This document shows, piece after piece, positions 1 to 11,960 of a stretch of 64,000 bases of DNA. A program made the translations under genes and the position numbers. The notes under the pieces were generated by a model. That model saw only the letters and a program-made list of their open reading frames with translations, was not told the origin of the DNA and made no database searches. Location: assembly GCA_902595125.1 (NCBI GenBank), contig CACJOY010000002.1, positions 124,001 through 188,000 of the forward strand, given 5' to 3'. How positions within the stretch are numbered: position 1 is the stretch's first letter; every line of letters begins with the position of its first letter. This DNA comes from an uncultured Pelagibacteraceae bacterium (GTDB lineage Bacteria; Pseudomonadota; Alphaproteobacteria; Pelagibacterales; Pelagibacteraceae).

Positions 1-1023
1 TTTTTTGAAGAACATAATATTAAGGTTTTTGGACCGAGTAAAGTTGCTGCTCAACTAGAGGGGTCAAAAATATTTACCAAGAAAATCTGTCAAAAATATA
101 AAATTCCAACTGCAAAATTTGGTATTTTTCAAAACAAAATTGATACAAAAAAATATTTAGAGGGTTGGAATTATCCCGCTGTAATTAAAGCTGATAATTT
201 AGCTTCAGGAAAAGGTGTGTATATATGTAATAACCAAAAAGAGTCAGATACAGCAATAAATGAAATATTTGATGGAAAATTTGGTAAAGCTAAAAATATT
301 CTTATTGAAGAATTTCTTGAGGGTGAAGAAATGAGTTTTTTTATAATCAGTGATGGGAAAACATTTAAATGTTTTGGTACTGCACAAGACCATAAAAGAG
401 TTTTTGAGGGTGATAAAGGAAAAAATACTGGAGGTATGGGTGCTTACTCTCCATCAAGATTAATTTCTAAAGAATTAGAAAAAAAAATTCTTAAAAAAAT
501 AATTAAACCCACAATATCAGGATTGTCAGAACTCAATTCCAATTACAAAGGATTTTTGTATGCTGGATTAATGATTGTAGATAACGAGCCATATTTGATT
601 GAATATAATGTGAGAATGGGAGATCCTGAGTGTCAAACTATTCTTCCAAGACTAAAGTCTGATTTGGCAGTAATTATGAATTCCTGTTGCAATGGAACAT
701 TAGATAAAATAACAATTGAATGGGAAGATAAAAAAAGTTTATGTGTAGTTCTTTGTGCAAAAGGTTATCCAGATACTTTCAAAAAAGGTACAGAAATTCC
801 AAACCTCGATAATATTTTAATAAATTCTGACAATCATTTATTTCATGCTGGAACAAAAAAAGTGATTAATAAAATAATTGTTAATGGTGGAAGGGTATTA
901 AATTTTGTGTCAATATCAGATGATTTTCTTAGTGCACGAGAAAAAGTACATAAAATTATTGAAAAAGTAAATTGGACTGATGGATTTTATCGAAAAGATA
1001 TTGGTTATAAAGTAATCGATTAA
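1..1023 (+). CDS. purD: Phosphoribosylamine-glycine ligase, 5'-truncated by window edge
   Basis: Frame 1 is open from base 1 (FFEEHNIKVFGPSKVAAQLEGSKIFTKK...ASGKGVYI), continuous with the ORF given from 217; GARS motifs such as MGDPECQTILPRLKSDL. Confidence 0.95.
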   Translation, partial: FFEEHNIKVFGPSKVAAQLEGSKIFTKKICQKYKIPTAKFGIFQNKIDTKKYLEGWNYPAVIKADNLASGKGVYICNNQKESDTAINEIFDGKFGKAKNILIEEFLEGEEMSFFIISDGKTFKCFGTAQDHKRVFEGDKGKNTGGMGAYSPSRLISKELEKKILKKIIKPTISGLSELNSNYKGFLYAGLMIVDNEPYLIEYNVRMGDPECQTILPRLKSDLAVIMNSCCNGTLDKITIEWEDKKSLCVVLCAKGYPDTFKKGTEIPNLDNILINSDNHLFHAGTKKVINKIIVNGGRVLNFVSISDDFLSAREKVHKIIEKVNWTDGFYRKDIGYKVID

Positions 1024-1592
1024 TGAGAATTATTGCTGGAATTTTCAAAGGACGAAAAATACTAAAACCAGTTGATACATCAACGAGACCTCTTAAAGAT
1101 ATGGTTAGAGAGTCAATTTTTAATATTTTAGAACACTCAAAATTAACTAATAATAAATTAAAAAATCTTAATGTTTTAGATTTATATTCTGGAATAGGTT
1201 CATTTGGTTTAGAATGCATATCTAGAGGAGCTAGGAAAGTTTTTTTCATTGAAAAACATCTCCCGACTCTCAAAATACTAAAAAAAAATATTAAGACTCT
1301 CAATTGTGAAAACGACTGTGAAATTATAGAAAATGATGTAACAAGACTTAAAGAATTTTCTAAAATTTTAAATCATAAATTTAATTTAGTTTTTTTAGAT
1401 CCACCTTTTAAAGATATGAACGTAAATTTAATTATAAACTTTATTTATGATATGAAGATATTAGATAATAAAGCAGTAATTATTGTTCATAGAAATAAAG
1501 ATACTAAAGAAAAATATAATGAAAAATTGAAAGAAATAAGAGTAGAAAACTACGGAAAATCAAAAATTATTTTTAATCAATTATTGGATTAA
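1023..1592 (+). CDS. rsmD: 16S rRNA (guanine966-N2)-methyltransferase
   Basis: MRIIAGIFKGRKI start, VLDLYSGIGSFGLECISRGA SAM motif, FLDPPF motif; start overlaps the purD stop. Confidence 0.92.
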   Translation: MRIIAGIFKGRKILKPVDTSTRPLKDMVRESIFNILEHSKLTNNKLKNLNVLDLYSGIGSFGLECISRGARKVFFIEKHLPTLKILKKNIKTLNCENDCEIIENDVTRLKEFSKILNHKFNLVFLDPPFKDMNVNLIINFIYDMKILDNKAVIIVHRNKDTKEKYNEKLKEIRVENYGKSKIIFNQLLD

Positions 1593-1593
1593 T

Positions 1594-2754
1594 TTATAAA
1601 AGTATTTTTTTAGTATCTGTTTTTATAAGCTCAACAGCAGGCTGTGTGTATGGATTTATATTCATCAGTTTTCCCAGCAAAATAGTTTCAAGAATAAAAA
1701 AAGTGAATAATTCTCCTAAACTTTTTTCATTTCTTTTATTCAAATAAAAACTTCTAAATGGAATATTTTTCTTTTTAAATACTTTTTGTGTAGCTAGAAG
1801 TTGTGCTTCACATATTTTAAAAATATTTTTATTCTTAAGATAATAATGTGAATTTAAAATATCTTTATTAATAATCTTGTCACTCGACTCATTCTTAACG
1901 AAAAAAAAAGTAAAAAAACTGTTTCTGTTTCCATCCAAGTAATATTGCATTAAACTATGATTATCTTTAGGCATATTCGAGATAACTGGCAATAAACCTC
2001 TCCCTTTTTTACCTAAACTTTCTGCAACTAATTGCTGGTACCAACTGAATAAATCATATGAGTTTATATCATAATTTAAAATTATAGAATTAAATCTTTT
2101 TTTTTTTATAAATTCGTAAATATTTGAAACGTTTAAAATTAAAGAATTCATAAAATTTTTATTTTTGATTAAATCATTAAATTGTTTAAATTTTTTTTGA
2201 TTTAGGCCCATCAATTCTGCTGGGAGCATTCCAACTTCTGATAATACAGAATATCTTCCACCTATAAAATCATTATGATGTATAACTTCAGCTTTAAGTT
2301 TTTTTGCTAAAGTCATTAAGTAACTTTTTCGGTTTTGTGTTATAAAAATATTCTTGTGATTTTTTTTTACTAAAATATTAGTGTTGGTTATTGTTTCTAG
2401 TGTATTGCCTGATTTAGAAATAATTAAATTCAAAAAACTTTTTTTTTTTTTAATCTTATTATTTTTTAGCTCTAGAGAGTCTACAAAAATAAATTTTTTT
2501 TTTATTTTGTCTTTGAAAAAACTATAAATTGCCCGAGCACCTAATGTTGAGCCTCCCATACCAATTAATTTTATTTCTGAATATTTTTTTAACTTTAAAA
2601 TAATACTCTTTGAATATGAGTTTTGATATGAACTGGTTAATGATCGAATAATCTGATTTTCGTTTAAAGTAAGATCTTTTAATAATCTATATAATTTTAT
2701 GTTAACCTTTTTTCTTTTAAAATTTTTAAAGTAAATGCCCTCAGATATCTTCAT
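1594..2754 (-). CDS. pgi: Glucose-6-phosphate isomerase family protein
   Basis: GMGGSTLGARAI, ISKSGNTLET, NPYTQPAVELIK motifs. Confidence 0.85.
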   Translation of the reverse strand: MKISEGIYFKNFKRKKVNIKLYRLLKDLTLNENQIIRSLTSSYQNSYSKSIILKLKKYSEIKLIGMGGSTLGARAIYSFFKDKIKKKFIFVDSLELKNNKIKKKKSFLNLIISKSGNTLETITNTNILVKKNHKNIFITQNRKSYLMTLAKKLKAEVIHHNDFIGGRYSVLSEVGMLPAELMGLNQKKFKQFNDLIKNKNFMNSLILNVSNIYEFIKKKRFNSIILNYDINSYDLFSWYQQLVAESLGKKGRGLLPVISNMPKDNHSLMQYYLDGNRNSFFTFFFVKNESSDKIINKDILNSHYYLKNKNIFKICEAQLLATQKVFKKKNIPFRSFYLNKRNEKSLGELFTFFILETILLGKLMNINPYTQPAVELIKTDTKKILL

Positions 2755-3068
2755 CTATTTTTTATTTTTTCTAAAACTGAGGTCTCTATGTTTGAAGATC
2801 CTGTAATTTTAGATGATTGACTCTTTGTTGAACCATCTTTGCTTAACAAGTTTTTAATATCACTTGTCTCATCATTATTTTGTTGTTTAATTTTGTTATC
2901 GTCAGGTGTTGGTAAATCGCCGAAACTTGGGGGTAACACTAATGGATTTTTTTTCTCAACTAAAAACTCATCAGCATTGGATCTTTTTTGTTGGGTTAGA
3001 CCATCTTTAGCAGCCTGACAGGCACTTAAAAAAATAAAGATTAAGCTAAATAAAAATAATTTATTCAT
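2751..3068 (-). CDS. Small lipoprotein (DUF3035-like)
   Basis: Start placed at the internal Met (MNKLFLFSLIFIFLSAC) giving a signal peptide with LSAC lipobox; the ORF track start is 3092. Confidence 0.7.
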   Translation of the reverse strand: MNKLFLFSLIFIFLSACQAAKDGLTQQKRSNADEFLVEKKNPLVLPPSFGDLPTPDDNKIKQQNNDETSDIKNLLSKDGSTKSQSSKITGSSNIETSVLEKIKNR

Positions 3069-3537
3069 TAATTTTTTTTTTAAAAAATTCAAAATATATT
3101 AATAAAATTACACCCATAGAGATGAATATATCAGCAACATTAAATATAAACCAATTAAAATTATTGAAATGTAAATCTATAAAATCTGGCACAGACGCGT
3201 AGACTAATCTATCAAAAATATTTCCTAAAGATCCCCCAAAAATCATCAAAAAAGCAATTTTTTCTAAGCCTCTAGTTTTTAAAATCATCCAGAGAATAAT
3301 AGCTGTGACTAGTATAATAATAATTGTTAAAAAATTATAATATAATTTTTCATCAAATGAAAATAAGCCAAATGCTATACCTTCGTTCCATATTAGATTA
3401 AAGCTTAAAAAATTTGTTACTTGAATATTTCCATTGTCAGAATTTTCTAATAAATTGATTATTGAAATTTTTGAGACTCGATCCAATAAAAAAACAGTGA
3501 GAATAAAAAAAAAATTCCAAAAAAATTTTTTTTTCAT
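3061..3537 (-). CDS. lspA: Lipoprotein signal peptidase II
   Basis: NEGIAFGLF, GGSLGNIFDRL, FNVADIFISMGV motifs. Confidence 0.93.
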   Translation of the reverse strand: MKKKFFWNFFFILTVFLLDRVSKISIINLLENSDNGNIQVTNFLSFNLIWNEGIAFGLFSFDEKLYYNFLTIIIILVTAIILWMILKTRGLEKIAFLMIFGGSLGNIFDRLVYASVPDFIDLHFNNFNWFIFNVADIFISMGVILLIYFEFFKKKINE

Positions 3538-6263
3538 TTTTTAAGTTCACAGTTAGGTCTCTGACATCCATCTTGGCTAATTTTCCAACATAAAGGGCAT
3601 TTCTTTCCAAGTGCTTTAGTAGTCAAAACATTGATTCCGTTTTCCGATCCATTTTTTATTTTTACAGATGATGCGATACAGAGTTCTGCAAAATCTATAT
3701 CTTTAAAAATATTAAATGATTCTTTGTCTAGCTCTATTTCTAAACTAGACTCTAAACTTGAACCAATCTCTTTACTTGCTCTTTTTTCCTCAATACTCAA
3801 ATTACAAATATCTCTAATCTTTAACAACTTAACCCATTTTTCATCAAGTTTTTTGTTTTCAAATTTTTTTGGGAAATTTACAAATTTTTCTAAGTGAATA
3901 CTTTTTTTCTCCTTTGAAACAAGCTGGTAAATTTCCTCTGTGGTAAAAGATAAAATTGGAGCAAACCATTTTAACAAAGCATTCAAGATAATATTTAACA
4001 ATAACAAAGTAGATTTTCTTTTTTTAGAATCTTTTGAATCACAATACAAGGTGTCTTTTCTAATATCGAAATAGAAAGCGGATAGATCTACAGTGCAAAA
4101 ATTTAGTAATTCCTTATAAAGATTATGAAAATCATAATTCTTAAAATATTCAATAAAATTAAAATTTAATTTATAAATCTTATGAAGCATCAGCTGCTCT
4201 AGTTCTGGCAATTCATTCAGTTGTAGTTTTTCCAATTCTAAACCTTCGTATTGGTCATTTAAATTTCCAAGTAGATATCTAAATGTATTTCTAATTTTTC
4301 TATATGACTCAGCATGCTGATCCAATATTGAGTAATCTATTCTTAGATCCTCTGCATAATTTGATGAAGCAACCCAAATTCTAAGTATATCTGCTCCATA
4401 TTTTTTTAAAATGTCCTCAGGTGCGATTACGTTACCTAAAGATTTTGACATCTTTAAACCTTTTCCATCAACAACAAATCCATGTGAAAGTATAGATTCA
4501 AATGGTGCTCTGTCTCTTGTTCCACATGACTCTAATAAAGAGGAATGAAACCACCCCCTGTGTTGATCTGAACCTTCTAAATACATTGATGCAGGCCATT
4601 TTAAGTCTTTTCTTTTTTCTAGTACAAATGAATGTGTTGATCCACTATCAAACCATACCTCGACAATATCACTTAGTTTTTCATAATCATCAGATTTATA
4701 TTTCTTCCCAAGAAATTTTTGACTGTTATCTGAAAACCAACAATCTGAACCTTCATTCTCATAAATTTTAGCAATGTTTTCAAAAACTTCGTCATCTACC
4801 AAAATTTTTTTAGTCTTTTTATTTATAAAAATAGGTAAAGGAACTCCCCATACTCTTTGTCTAGAAACACACCAATCAGGCCTTGTTTCAATCATTGATT
4901 TTAATCTCTCTTTTCCTTTGCTAGGATAAAAAGTTGTTTCATCAATTGCTTTTAAAGCTTTACTTCTAAGTTTGTGGCTATCCATAGAAATAAACCATTG
5001 TGGCGTTGCTCTATGAACTAATGGGGCCTTAGATCTCCATGAATGAGGATAAGAATGAATTAGCTCACCATTAGATAAAAGTTTTTTTTGATCTTTTAAT
5101 TTTTCAATTACAATAGGATTAGATTTGAAAATATGCACTCCCTCAAAGAGAGCAACACTACTTGTATACTTTCCGTCTCCATCAACTGTCTCTATTGCTT
5201 TAATTCCATTATTTATACATAAATTAAAATCATCTGGTCCGTGACTTGGTGCACAATGAACAATACCTGTTCCTTGTTCTGTTGTAACAAAACGTGCTTC
5301 TAACATTGGTATTTCATAGTCATAACCTAATTTAAAAAAAGGATGATTACAAATTGTGCCTTTAAAATCTTTACCTTTAAATTTTTTAATCTTTTTATAA
5401 TTTTCAATTTTACAATCTTGTATTACAGACTCTAATAAAGCATCTGCAAAAACAATTCGTTTATTTTTAAAATCACCATTGTCATTTATTTCTACTAATA
5501 AATAATCTAAGCTTTCATTGTAAGCTAAGGCTCTATTTGCTGGAATAGTCCACGGAGTTGTTGTCCAGATTATTATTTCAGTATTATTTAATTCTTTGAT
5601 ATTTGATGATTTGACAGGAAATGAAGCATAAATAGTATCTGACTTATGATCTTGATACTCAACTTCTGCATCTGCTAAAGCTGTTTTTTCAACTGTAGAC
5701 CACAAAACTGGTTTAAAGCCTCTATATAAACTTCCTTCTTTTAAAAACTTTCCAAGCTCTCTAACAATTTGAGCTTCTGCGTCGAAACTCATTGTAGAGT
5801 AATAATTATCCCAATCTCCAACAACTCCTAACCTTTTAAATTGATCTTTATGAACATCTATCCATTTTTCTGCAAAAGCCCTACACTCTTTTCTAAATTC
5901 AACTATTGGTACATCATTTTTATTTTTTTTATTTTTTTTATATTGTTCTTCTATTTTCCATTCAATTGGTAATCCATGACAGTCCCATCCTGGAACATAC
6001 ACTGAGTCTTTTCCATCCATTTGATGAAATCTAACAATAATATCTTTTAAAATTTTGTTGTAAGCTGTCCCCATGTGTATATTTCCATTCGCGTATGGTG
6101 GACCATCATGCAGCACAAATTTTTCATTTTCCTTACTTGATTTTCTTAATTCATCATAAAGATTTATATCTTTCCAAAGTTTTAAAACTTCAGGTTCCCT
6201 TGTTGGTAAATTTGCCTTCATGGAAAAGGCTGTTTTAGGTAGATTAATTTGAAATTTACTCAT
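3534..6263 (-). CDS. ileS: Isoleucyl-tRNA synthetase
   Basis: HDGPPYANGNIHMGTAYNKILKD, KMSKSLGN, C-terminal zinc ligands CPLCWK...CQRPNC. Confidence 0.97.
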   Translation of the reverse strand: MSKFQINLPKTAFSMKANLPTREPEVLKLWKDINLYDELRKSSKENEKFVLHDGPPYANGNIHMGTAYNKILKDIIVRFHQMDGKDSVYVPGWDCHGLPIEWKIEEQYKKNKKNKNDVPIVEFRKECRAFAEKWIDVHKDQFKRLGVVGDWDNYYSTMSFDAEAQIVRELGKFLKEGSLYRGFKPVLWSTVEKTALADAEVEYQDHKSDTIYASFPVKSSNIKELNNTEIIIWTTTPWTIPANRALAYNESLDYLLVEINDNGDFKNKRIVFADALLESVIQDCKIENYKKIKKFKGKDFKGTICNHPFFKLGYDYEIPMLEARFVTTEQGTGIVHCAPSHGPDDFNLCINNGIKAIETVDGDGKYTSSVALFEGVHIFKSNPIVIEKLKDQKKLLSNGELIHSYPHSWRSKAPLVHRATPQWFISMDSHKLRSKALKAIDETTFYPSKGKERLKSMIETRPDWCVSRQRVWGVPLPIFINKKTKKILVDDEVFENIAKIYENEGSDCWFSDNSQKFLGKKYKSDDYEKLSDIVEVWFDSGSTHSFVLEKRKDLKWPASMYLEGSDQHRGWFHSSLLESCGTRDRAPFESILSHGFVVDGKGLKMSKSLGNVIAPEDILKKYGADILRIWVASSNYAEDLRIDYSILDQHAESYRKIRNTFRYLLGNLNDQYEGLELEKLQLNELPELEQLMLHKIYKLNFNFIEYFKNYDFHNLYKELLNFCTVDLSAFYFDIRKDTLYCDSKDSKKRKSTLLLLNIILNALLKWFAPILSFTTEEIYQLVSKEKKSIHLEKFVNFPKKFENKKLDEKWVKLLKIRDICNLSIEEKRASKEIGSSLESSLEIELDKESFNIFKDIDFAELCIASSVKIKNGSENGINVLTTKALGKKCPLCWKISQDGCQRPNCELKK

Positions 6264-6264
6264 T

Positions 6265-7191
6265 TTAATTTTTTGCTTTTAATAAGTCAGTTTTAATTTG
6301 TTTTCTAAGTTGTTTAATATTTTTGAATTTTTTTTCTTTTCTTATAAATTTTTTAAATTCTACTGTTAAATACTTATTATAAAGATTTCCAGAAAAATTA
6401 AATAAATGAACCTCTAGCAATATTTTTTTTCCATTGAATGTTGGTCGGTAGCCTAAATTTGCAATCCCTTTTAAATAATTATTTTCATTTACCTTTTTTG
6501 CTCTAACAGCATATACACCTGGACAGGCTAAAATATAATCTTTGATATCAATATTTGCAGTTGGAAATCCTATTTTTTTTCCCAGTCGTTTCCCTTTTTG
6601 AACTTTTCCATAAATTGACCAATTTCTATTAAGAATCTTATTAGCTTTTTCAAGTTTTCCTTTTTGCAACAAAACTCTTATCAAAGAGGAGGAGGCTACT
6701 TTTTTATTAGTTAATAATGGTTGTGGCTTAACCACTTTATAACCACATACTTTTTCAAATTTAATCAATTGTTCAACATTACCTTCTCTTTTGTTTCCAA
6801 ACCTGAAATTATTACTAACAAAAATAAATTTTGGTTTTAGCTTTTTTCCTAATATCTCTTTTATAAAAGTAATAGATTTTATTTTTGAAAATTTGCGATC
6901 AAATTTTTTAATAATCATAAAATCAACATTTAGATATTTAAGGTGACTTATTTTTTGCTCCAATCTAGATATTCTAAAATTTTTTAATTTTTTATTAAAA
7001 AACATTTTTGGAATAGGCTCAAAGGTTAGTACTCCGATTTTTGACAAATATTTTTTTTTATATTTTTTAGCTAATAAAAATAATTTTTGATGCCCTTTAT
7101 GAATACCATCAAAATTACCAACTAAGATAATTGCATTTTTATGTCGATTATCAATACTAAAATTTTTGTATATCTTTGTTAATTTTACCAT
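6265..7191 (-). CDS. ribF: Bifunctional riboflavin kinase/FAD synthetase
   Basis: GNFDGIHKGHQKL, SSSLIR, GFPTANI, GVYAV motifs. Confidence 0.93.
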   Translation of the reverse strand: MVKLTKIYKNFSIDNRHKNAIILVGNFDGIHKGHQKLFLLAKKYKKKYLSKIGVLTFEPIPKMFFNKKLKNFRISRLEQKISHLKYLNVDFMIIKKFDRKFSKIKSITFIKEILGKKLKPKFIFVSNNFRFGNKREGNVEQLIKFEKVCGYKVVKPQPLLTNKKVASSSLIRVLLQKGKLEKANKILNRNWSIYGKVQKGKRLGKKIGFPTANIDIKDYILACPGVYAVRAKKVNENNYLKGIANLGYRPTFNGKKILLEVHLFNFSGNLYNKYLTVEFKKFIRKEKKFKNIKQLRKQIKTDLLKAKN

Positions 7192-8003
7192 TTAAGTTCT
7201 GATTGAATATAATTACAAATTGCTTCGTAAGATTTTGCAACTTTTTCAATTCCTCTTTGATTAATCTCATTTTTATGAACACCATTTGAAATTATTAAAG
7301 AATCATAATTCAAAAGATTCGCTCCTTTAATATCTGTATTTAAATTATCGCCTATTGAAAGAATTTTTTTATTACTATTATCTATAGATTGATTATATAC
7401 TTCTGGATAAGGTTTTCCAAAATAAATAACTTCTCCACCCATTTTTTCAAAGACCATAGCAACAGAACCTGCACAAAATTCTCTAGTAACACCTCTGTCT
7501 ACGATTAAATCTGGATTTGTACAAATCATTTTTTTTTTAATATTTTTTTCAAATAAATCTTTATAATACTTTAAGTCTTCATTGTGTTCGTCAAATAATC
7601 CTGTACATAAAATATAATTACATTTCCCTATTTGGTCTAATTTCATATTTTTAAAATCTTTAAATAAGTCAAAATCTCTTGGAGGACCTACGTGAAAAAA
7701 AGTTTTGTCTAAGAAATTTTTTCTCAAATATATAAGTGCTGCCTCACCAGAAGTAAAAACATGATTTCTAATTTCTTTTTCCATACCCATTTTCTCTAAA
7801 AAAGATTTGACTGCATGATTGGGTCTTGGTGCATTTGTAAGTAAGATATAATCCTTCCCCTTTTTTGTTATTTCTTTTAAGGCTTTTATTGCTTCCTCAT
7901 GCAGAGAAATTCCGTTGTGAACTACCCCCCATAAATCGATATAAAACAATTGATAATTGTCTACTATGGAGCTTAAACCCTCTTTATCTAAATTTTTAGT
8001 CAT
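7185..8003 (-). CDS. HAD-superfamily hydrolase, subfamily IIA (TIGR01459-like)
   Basis: IDLWGVVHNG, LLTNAPRP, GKPYPEVY, SIGDNLNTDIKGA HAD motifs. Confidence 0.85.
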   Translation of the reverse strand: MTKNLDKEGLSSIVDNYQLFYIDLWGVVHNGISLHEEAIKALKEITKKGKDYILLTNAPRPNHAVKSFLEKMGMEKEIRNHVFTSGEAALIYLRKNFLDKTFFHVGPPRDFDLFKDFKNMKLDQIGKCNYILCTGLFDEHNEDLKYYKDLFEKNIKKKMICTNPDLIVDRGVTREFCAGSVAMVFEKMGGEVIYFGKPYPEVYNQSIDNSNKKILSIGDNLNTDIKGANLLNYDSLIISNGVHKNEINQRGIEKVAKSYEAICNYIQSELKW

Positions 8004-8071
8004 CAGATTAATCTATAAACCATAAAACCTTGAAATTCCTTAATTTTTGACCAACTTATTTTTAACTATAT

Positions 8072-8099
8072 CTTGAAATAGTAATGCCAATCTCTATAT
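8072..8099 (+). promoter_or_regulatory. Heat-shock (sigma32-type) promoter candidate upstream of groES
   Basis: CTTGAA at 8072-8077, 16 nt, CTATAT at 8094-8099; upstream of groESL. Confidence 0.55.
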
Positions 8100-8125
8100 G
8101 AAGACCATATTAATAAGGAGAATTT

Positions 8126-8416
8126 ATGAAATTTAGACCGTTACACGATAGAGTTTTAATAGAAGTTTTAGACAGTAGCGAAAAAACTGCTGGTGGCATA
8201 ATTATACCAGATACAGCTCAAGAAAAGCCTCAAGAAGGTAAAGTTATTGCAATTGGGGGTGGAGCAAAAACTGAAGATGGAAAAAAAATTCCAATGGATG
8301 TTAAAGTTGGAGACAAAGTTTTATTTGGCAAGTGGTCAGGAACTGAAGTCAAAATTGATGGCAAAGAATACAGCATAATGAAAGAGTCAGACATTATGGG
8401 TATTTCAAGTAAGTAA
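8126..8416 (+). CDS. groES: Co-chaperonin GroES
   Basis: [44 protein letters not shown]. Confidence 0.98.
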   Translation: MKFRPLHDRVLIEVLDSSEKTAGGIIIPDTAQEKPQEGKVIAIGGGAKTEDGKKIPMDVKVGDKVLFGKWSGTEVKIDGKEYSIMKESDIMGISSK

Positions 8417-8421
8417 ATTAA

Positions 8422-10101
<1,680 letters not shown>

Positions 10102-10126
10102 CCTACTCTTTTGTAGCAAAAATTCT

Positions 10127-10156
10127 AAAAGGCCATCAAAAGATGGCCTTTTTTTT
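10127..10156 (+). terminator. Rho-independent terminator after groEL
   Basis: GGCCATC-AAAA-GATGGCC perfect 7-bp stem (10131-10148) followed by T8. Confidence 0.92.
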
Positions 10157-10176
10157 ATAATAACTAAAATCACATT

Positions 10177-10290
10177 ATGTCCAAACGTTACAGCGGAAAA
10201 TCTTTTAAAGACTCAAGTGTAAATAAGAAGCCAAAATTAACTTTAAAAGAAAAAAGAAGATTAAAAAGAGAAAAATCTAAAAAATCCTAA
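10177..10290 (+). CDS. Small basic protein, 37 aa, unknown function
   Basis: ATG...TAA ORF MSKRYSGKSFKDSSVNKKPKLTLKEKRRLKREKSKKS, absent from the ORF track because of its length; overlaps the convergent rhlE stop by 4 nt; no clear SD. Confidence 0.45.
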   Translation: MSKRYSGKSFKDSSVNKKPKLTLKEKRRLKREKSKKS

Positions 10291-11771
10291 AATTTTCTTC
10301 TCTTTTTATTATGTTTTTTAAAGGTAAATTGTTTAGGTCTATTATTTCTACTTTTAAATTTCCTTTTACCTTTAAAATTAAACTTTTTTCTTTCTACATT
10401 TGAAGTTAAATCTTCTAAGGGGTTTTTTCCAAAATATTTAGGGTTATTAGTAAATCCTGATGGTTTCGTTTTCTTCTGTTTAAAAAAATTTTTTTTTCTT
10501 TTAAAATCAAAATCTTTTTTTACTTCAAATTGTCCTACTTGATCTTTTCTTCTTTTTTCAAAAGATTTTTTTTTATTTTTAAAGTTTAAATTTTTCTTTT
10601 CCCTAAATTTTCTTTTTTTATTGTAAGGTCTATCTCCTTTTCTTTTATTTCTTGAGTTTCTTGTCAAATTGCTTTGTGCTAATTTAAAATTTGGGTTTAT
10701 CAATTTATTAATAGAATTCCACATTGGTCTATCATCTGAACTTAGAAAAGTTAAAGCGGATCCCTCTGATCCAGCTCTAGCTGTCCTTCCGATTCTGTGT
10801 ACGTAATCCTCAGGAACTTGAGGTAAGTCATAATTAATCACATGTTCAATTAAAGGAATATCAAGACCTCTTGCCGCTACATCTGTTGCAATTAAAATTC
10901 TTTTTAAGCCTTTTCTAAAAGAGTTTATAACACGATCTCTTTTACTCTGGCGAAGATCACCATGGATTGCGTCTGCAGAATGTCCTTCTTCCTTAAGACG
11001 TTTAACCATCTTGTCAGCACTTCTTTTAGTTTTAACGAAAACTAAAATAGATCCTTTTCTTGCTAGAAATTGATTAATTAGTTCGTCATACTTATTTTCT
11101 TTGAAAACTTGAAGTGTTTCTTGTTTAATTTTTTTAACTGGAATTGAAGTAGCACCTGCAGATATCCTTTTAGGTTTATTTAGATATCTTTCTGAAATTC
11201 TTAAAATATTTTGAGGTAGCGTTGCTGAGAATAATAAAGTTTGATGATTTCTAGGTATAAATTTTAAAACCATTTCAATTTGTGGGGTAAATCCCATATC
11301 AAGCATTCTATCAGTTTCATCTAAAACCAAATATTTTGTTGCTGATAAGTTTAAACTTTTCCTTTTTAAGTGATCATTTATTCTACCAGGTGTACCAACT
11401 ATAATTCTAGACCTGTTACTTAATTGTCTAAGTTGTTTTTGCATAGATTCACCACCAATTAATAAAGCTGTTTTAATATTTATCTTCTCACTAACAATAC
11501 TTTTAATTGTTTCCATTACTTGTGAAGCTAGTTCTCTTGTTGGGCACATTACTAGTGCAAAAGCATTTTTATCTAAAATTAATTTATTAATTAGAGGTAT
11601 AGTAAAAGCTAAGGTTTTACCTGTGCCAGTCTGAGCTGTACCTAAAATATCTTTGCCCTCTAATGCAACTGGAATAGCCATCCCTTGAATAGGTGTTGGT
11701 TTAATAAAATTCATTTTGAATAATGAATTTTTTAAAGAATCTTCTATTTTTATTGATGTGAAATTTTCCAT
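10287..11771 (-). CDS. rhlE: DEAD-box RNA helicase with long basic C-terminal tail
   Basis: GTAQTGTGKT, PTRELA, DETD (DEAD-box variant), SAT, HRIGRTAR motifs; Lys/Arg/Asn-rich tail of about 120 aa. Confidence 0.9.
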   Translation of the reverse strand: MENFTSIKIEDSLKNSLFKMNFIKPTPIQGMAIPVALEGKDILGTAQTGTGKTLAFTIPLINKLILDKNAFALVMCPTRELASQVMETIKSIVSEKINIKTALLIGGESMQKQLRQLSNRSRIIVGTPGRINDHLKRKSLNLSATKYLVLDETDRMLDMGFTPQIEMVLKFIPRNHQTLLFSATLPQNILRISERYLNKPKRISAGATSIPVKKIKQETLQVFKENKYDELINQFLARKGSILVFVKTKRSADKMVKRLKEEGHSADAIHGDLRQSKRDRVINSFRKGLKRILIATDVAARGLDIPLIEHVINYDLPQVPEDYVHRIGRTARAGSEGSALTFLSSDDRPMWNSINKLINPNFKLAQSNLTRNSRNKRKGDRPYNKKRKFREKKNLNFKNKKKSFEKRRKDQVGQFEVKKDFDFKRKKNFFKQKKTKPSGFTNNPKYFGKNPLEDLTSNVERKKFNFKGKRKFKSRNNRPKQFTFKKHNKKRRKF

Positions 11772-11960
11772 TAGATAATTAAAAAGTTTATTTTGAAATT
11801 TAGTTCTTGATTATTTGTTGGTTTTGATTTTATTGCGATATCTATATGTTTTTAAAACAATCACAAGAAATGAATTTTTTATCAAACCCTTTTAATCCAC
11901 TAAATATTGACTTTTTTTAAGTTTTCAAATTAAAGAATTAATGTATAAGAGCCACAATTT

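Noticed and set aside
217-1023. ORF-track start for purD at 217
   Set aside because: The same frame is open to base 1 and encodes conserved GARS sequence; 217 is an internal codon, the gene is truncated by the window edge.
956-1303. Minus-strand ORF of 115 aa
   Set aside because: Antisense to well-supported purD/rsmD; no family-like features.
11772-11960. Long spacer between rhlE and typA as a possible RNA gene
   Set aside because: AT-rich divergent promoter region; no tRNA cloverleaf or convincing hairpin found by eye.
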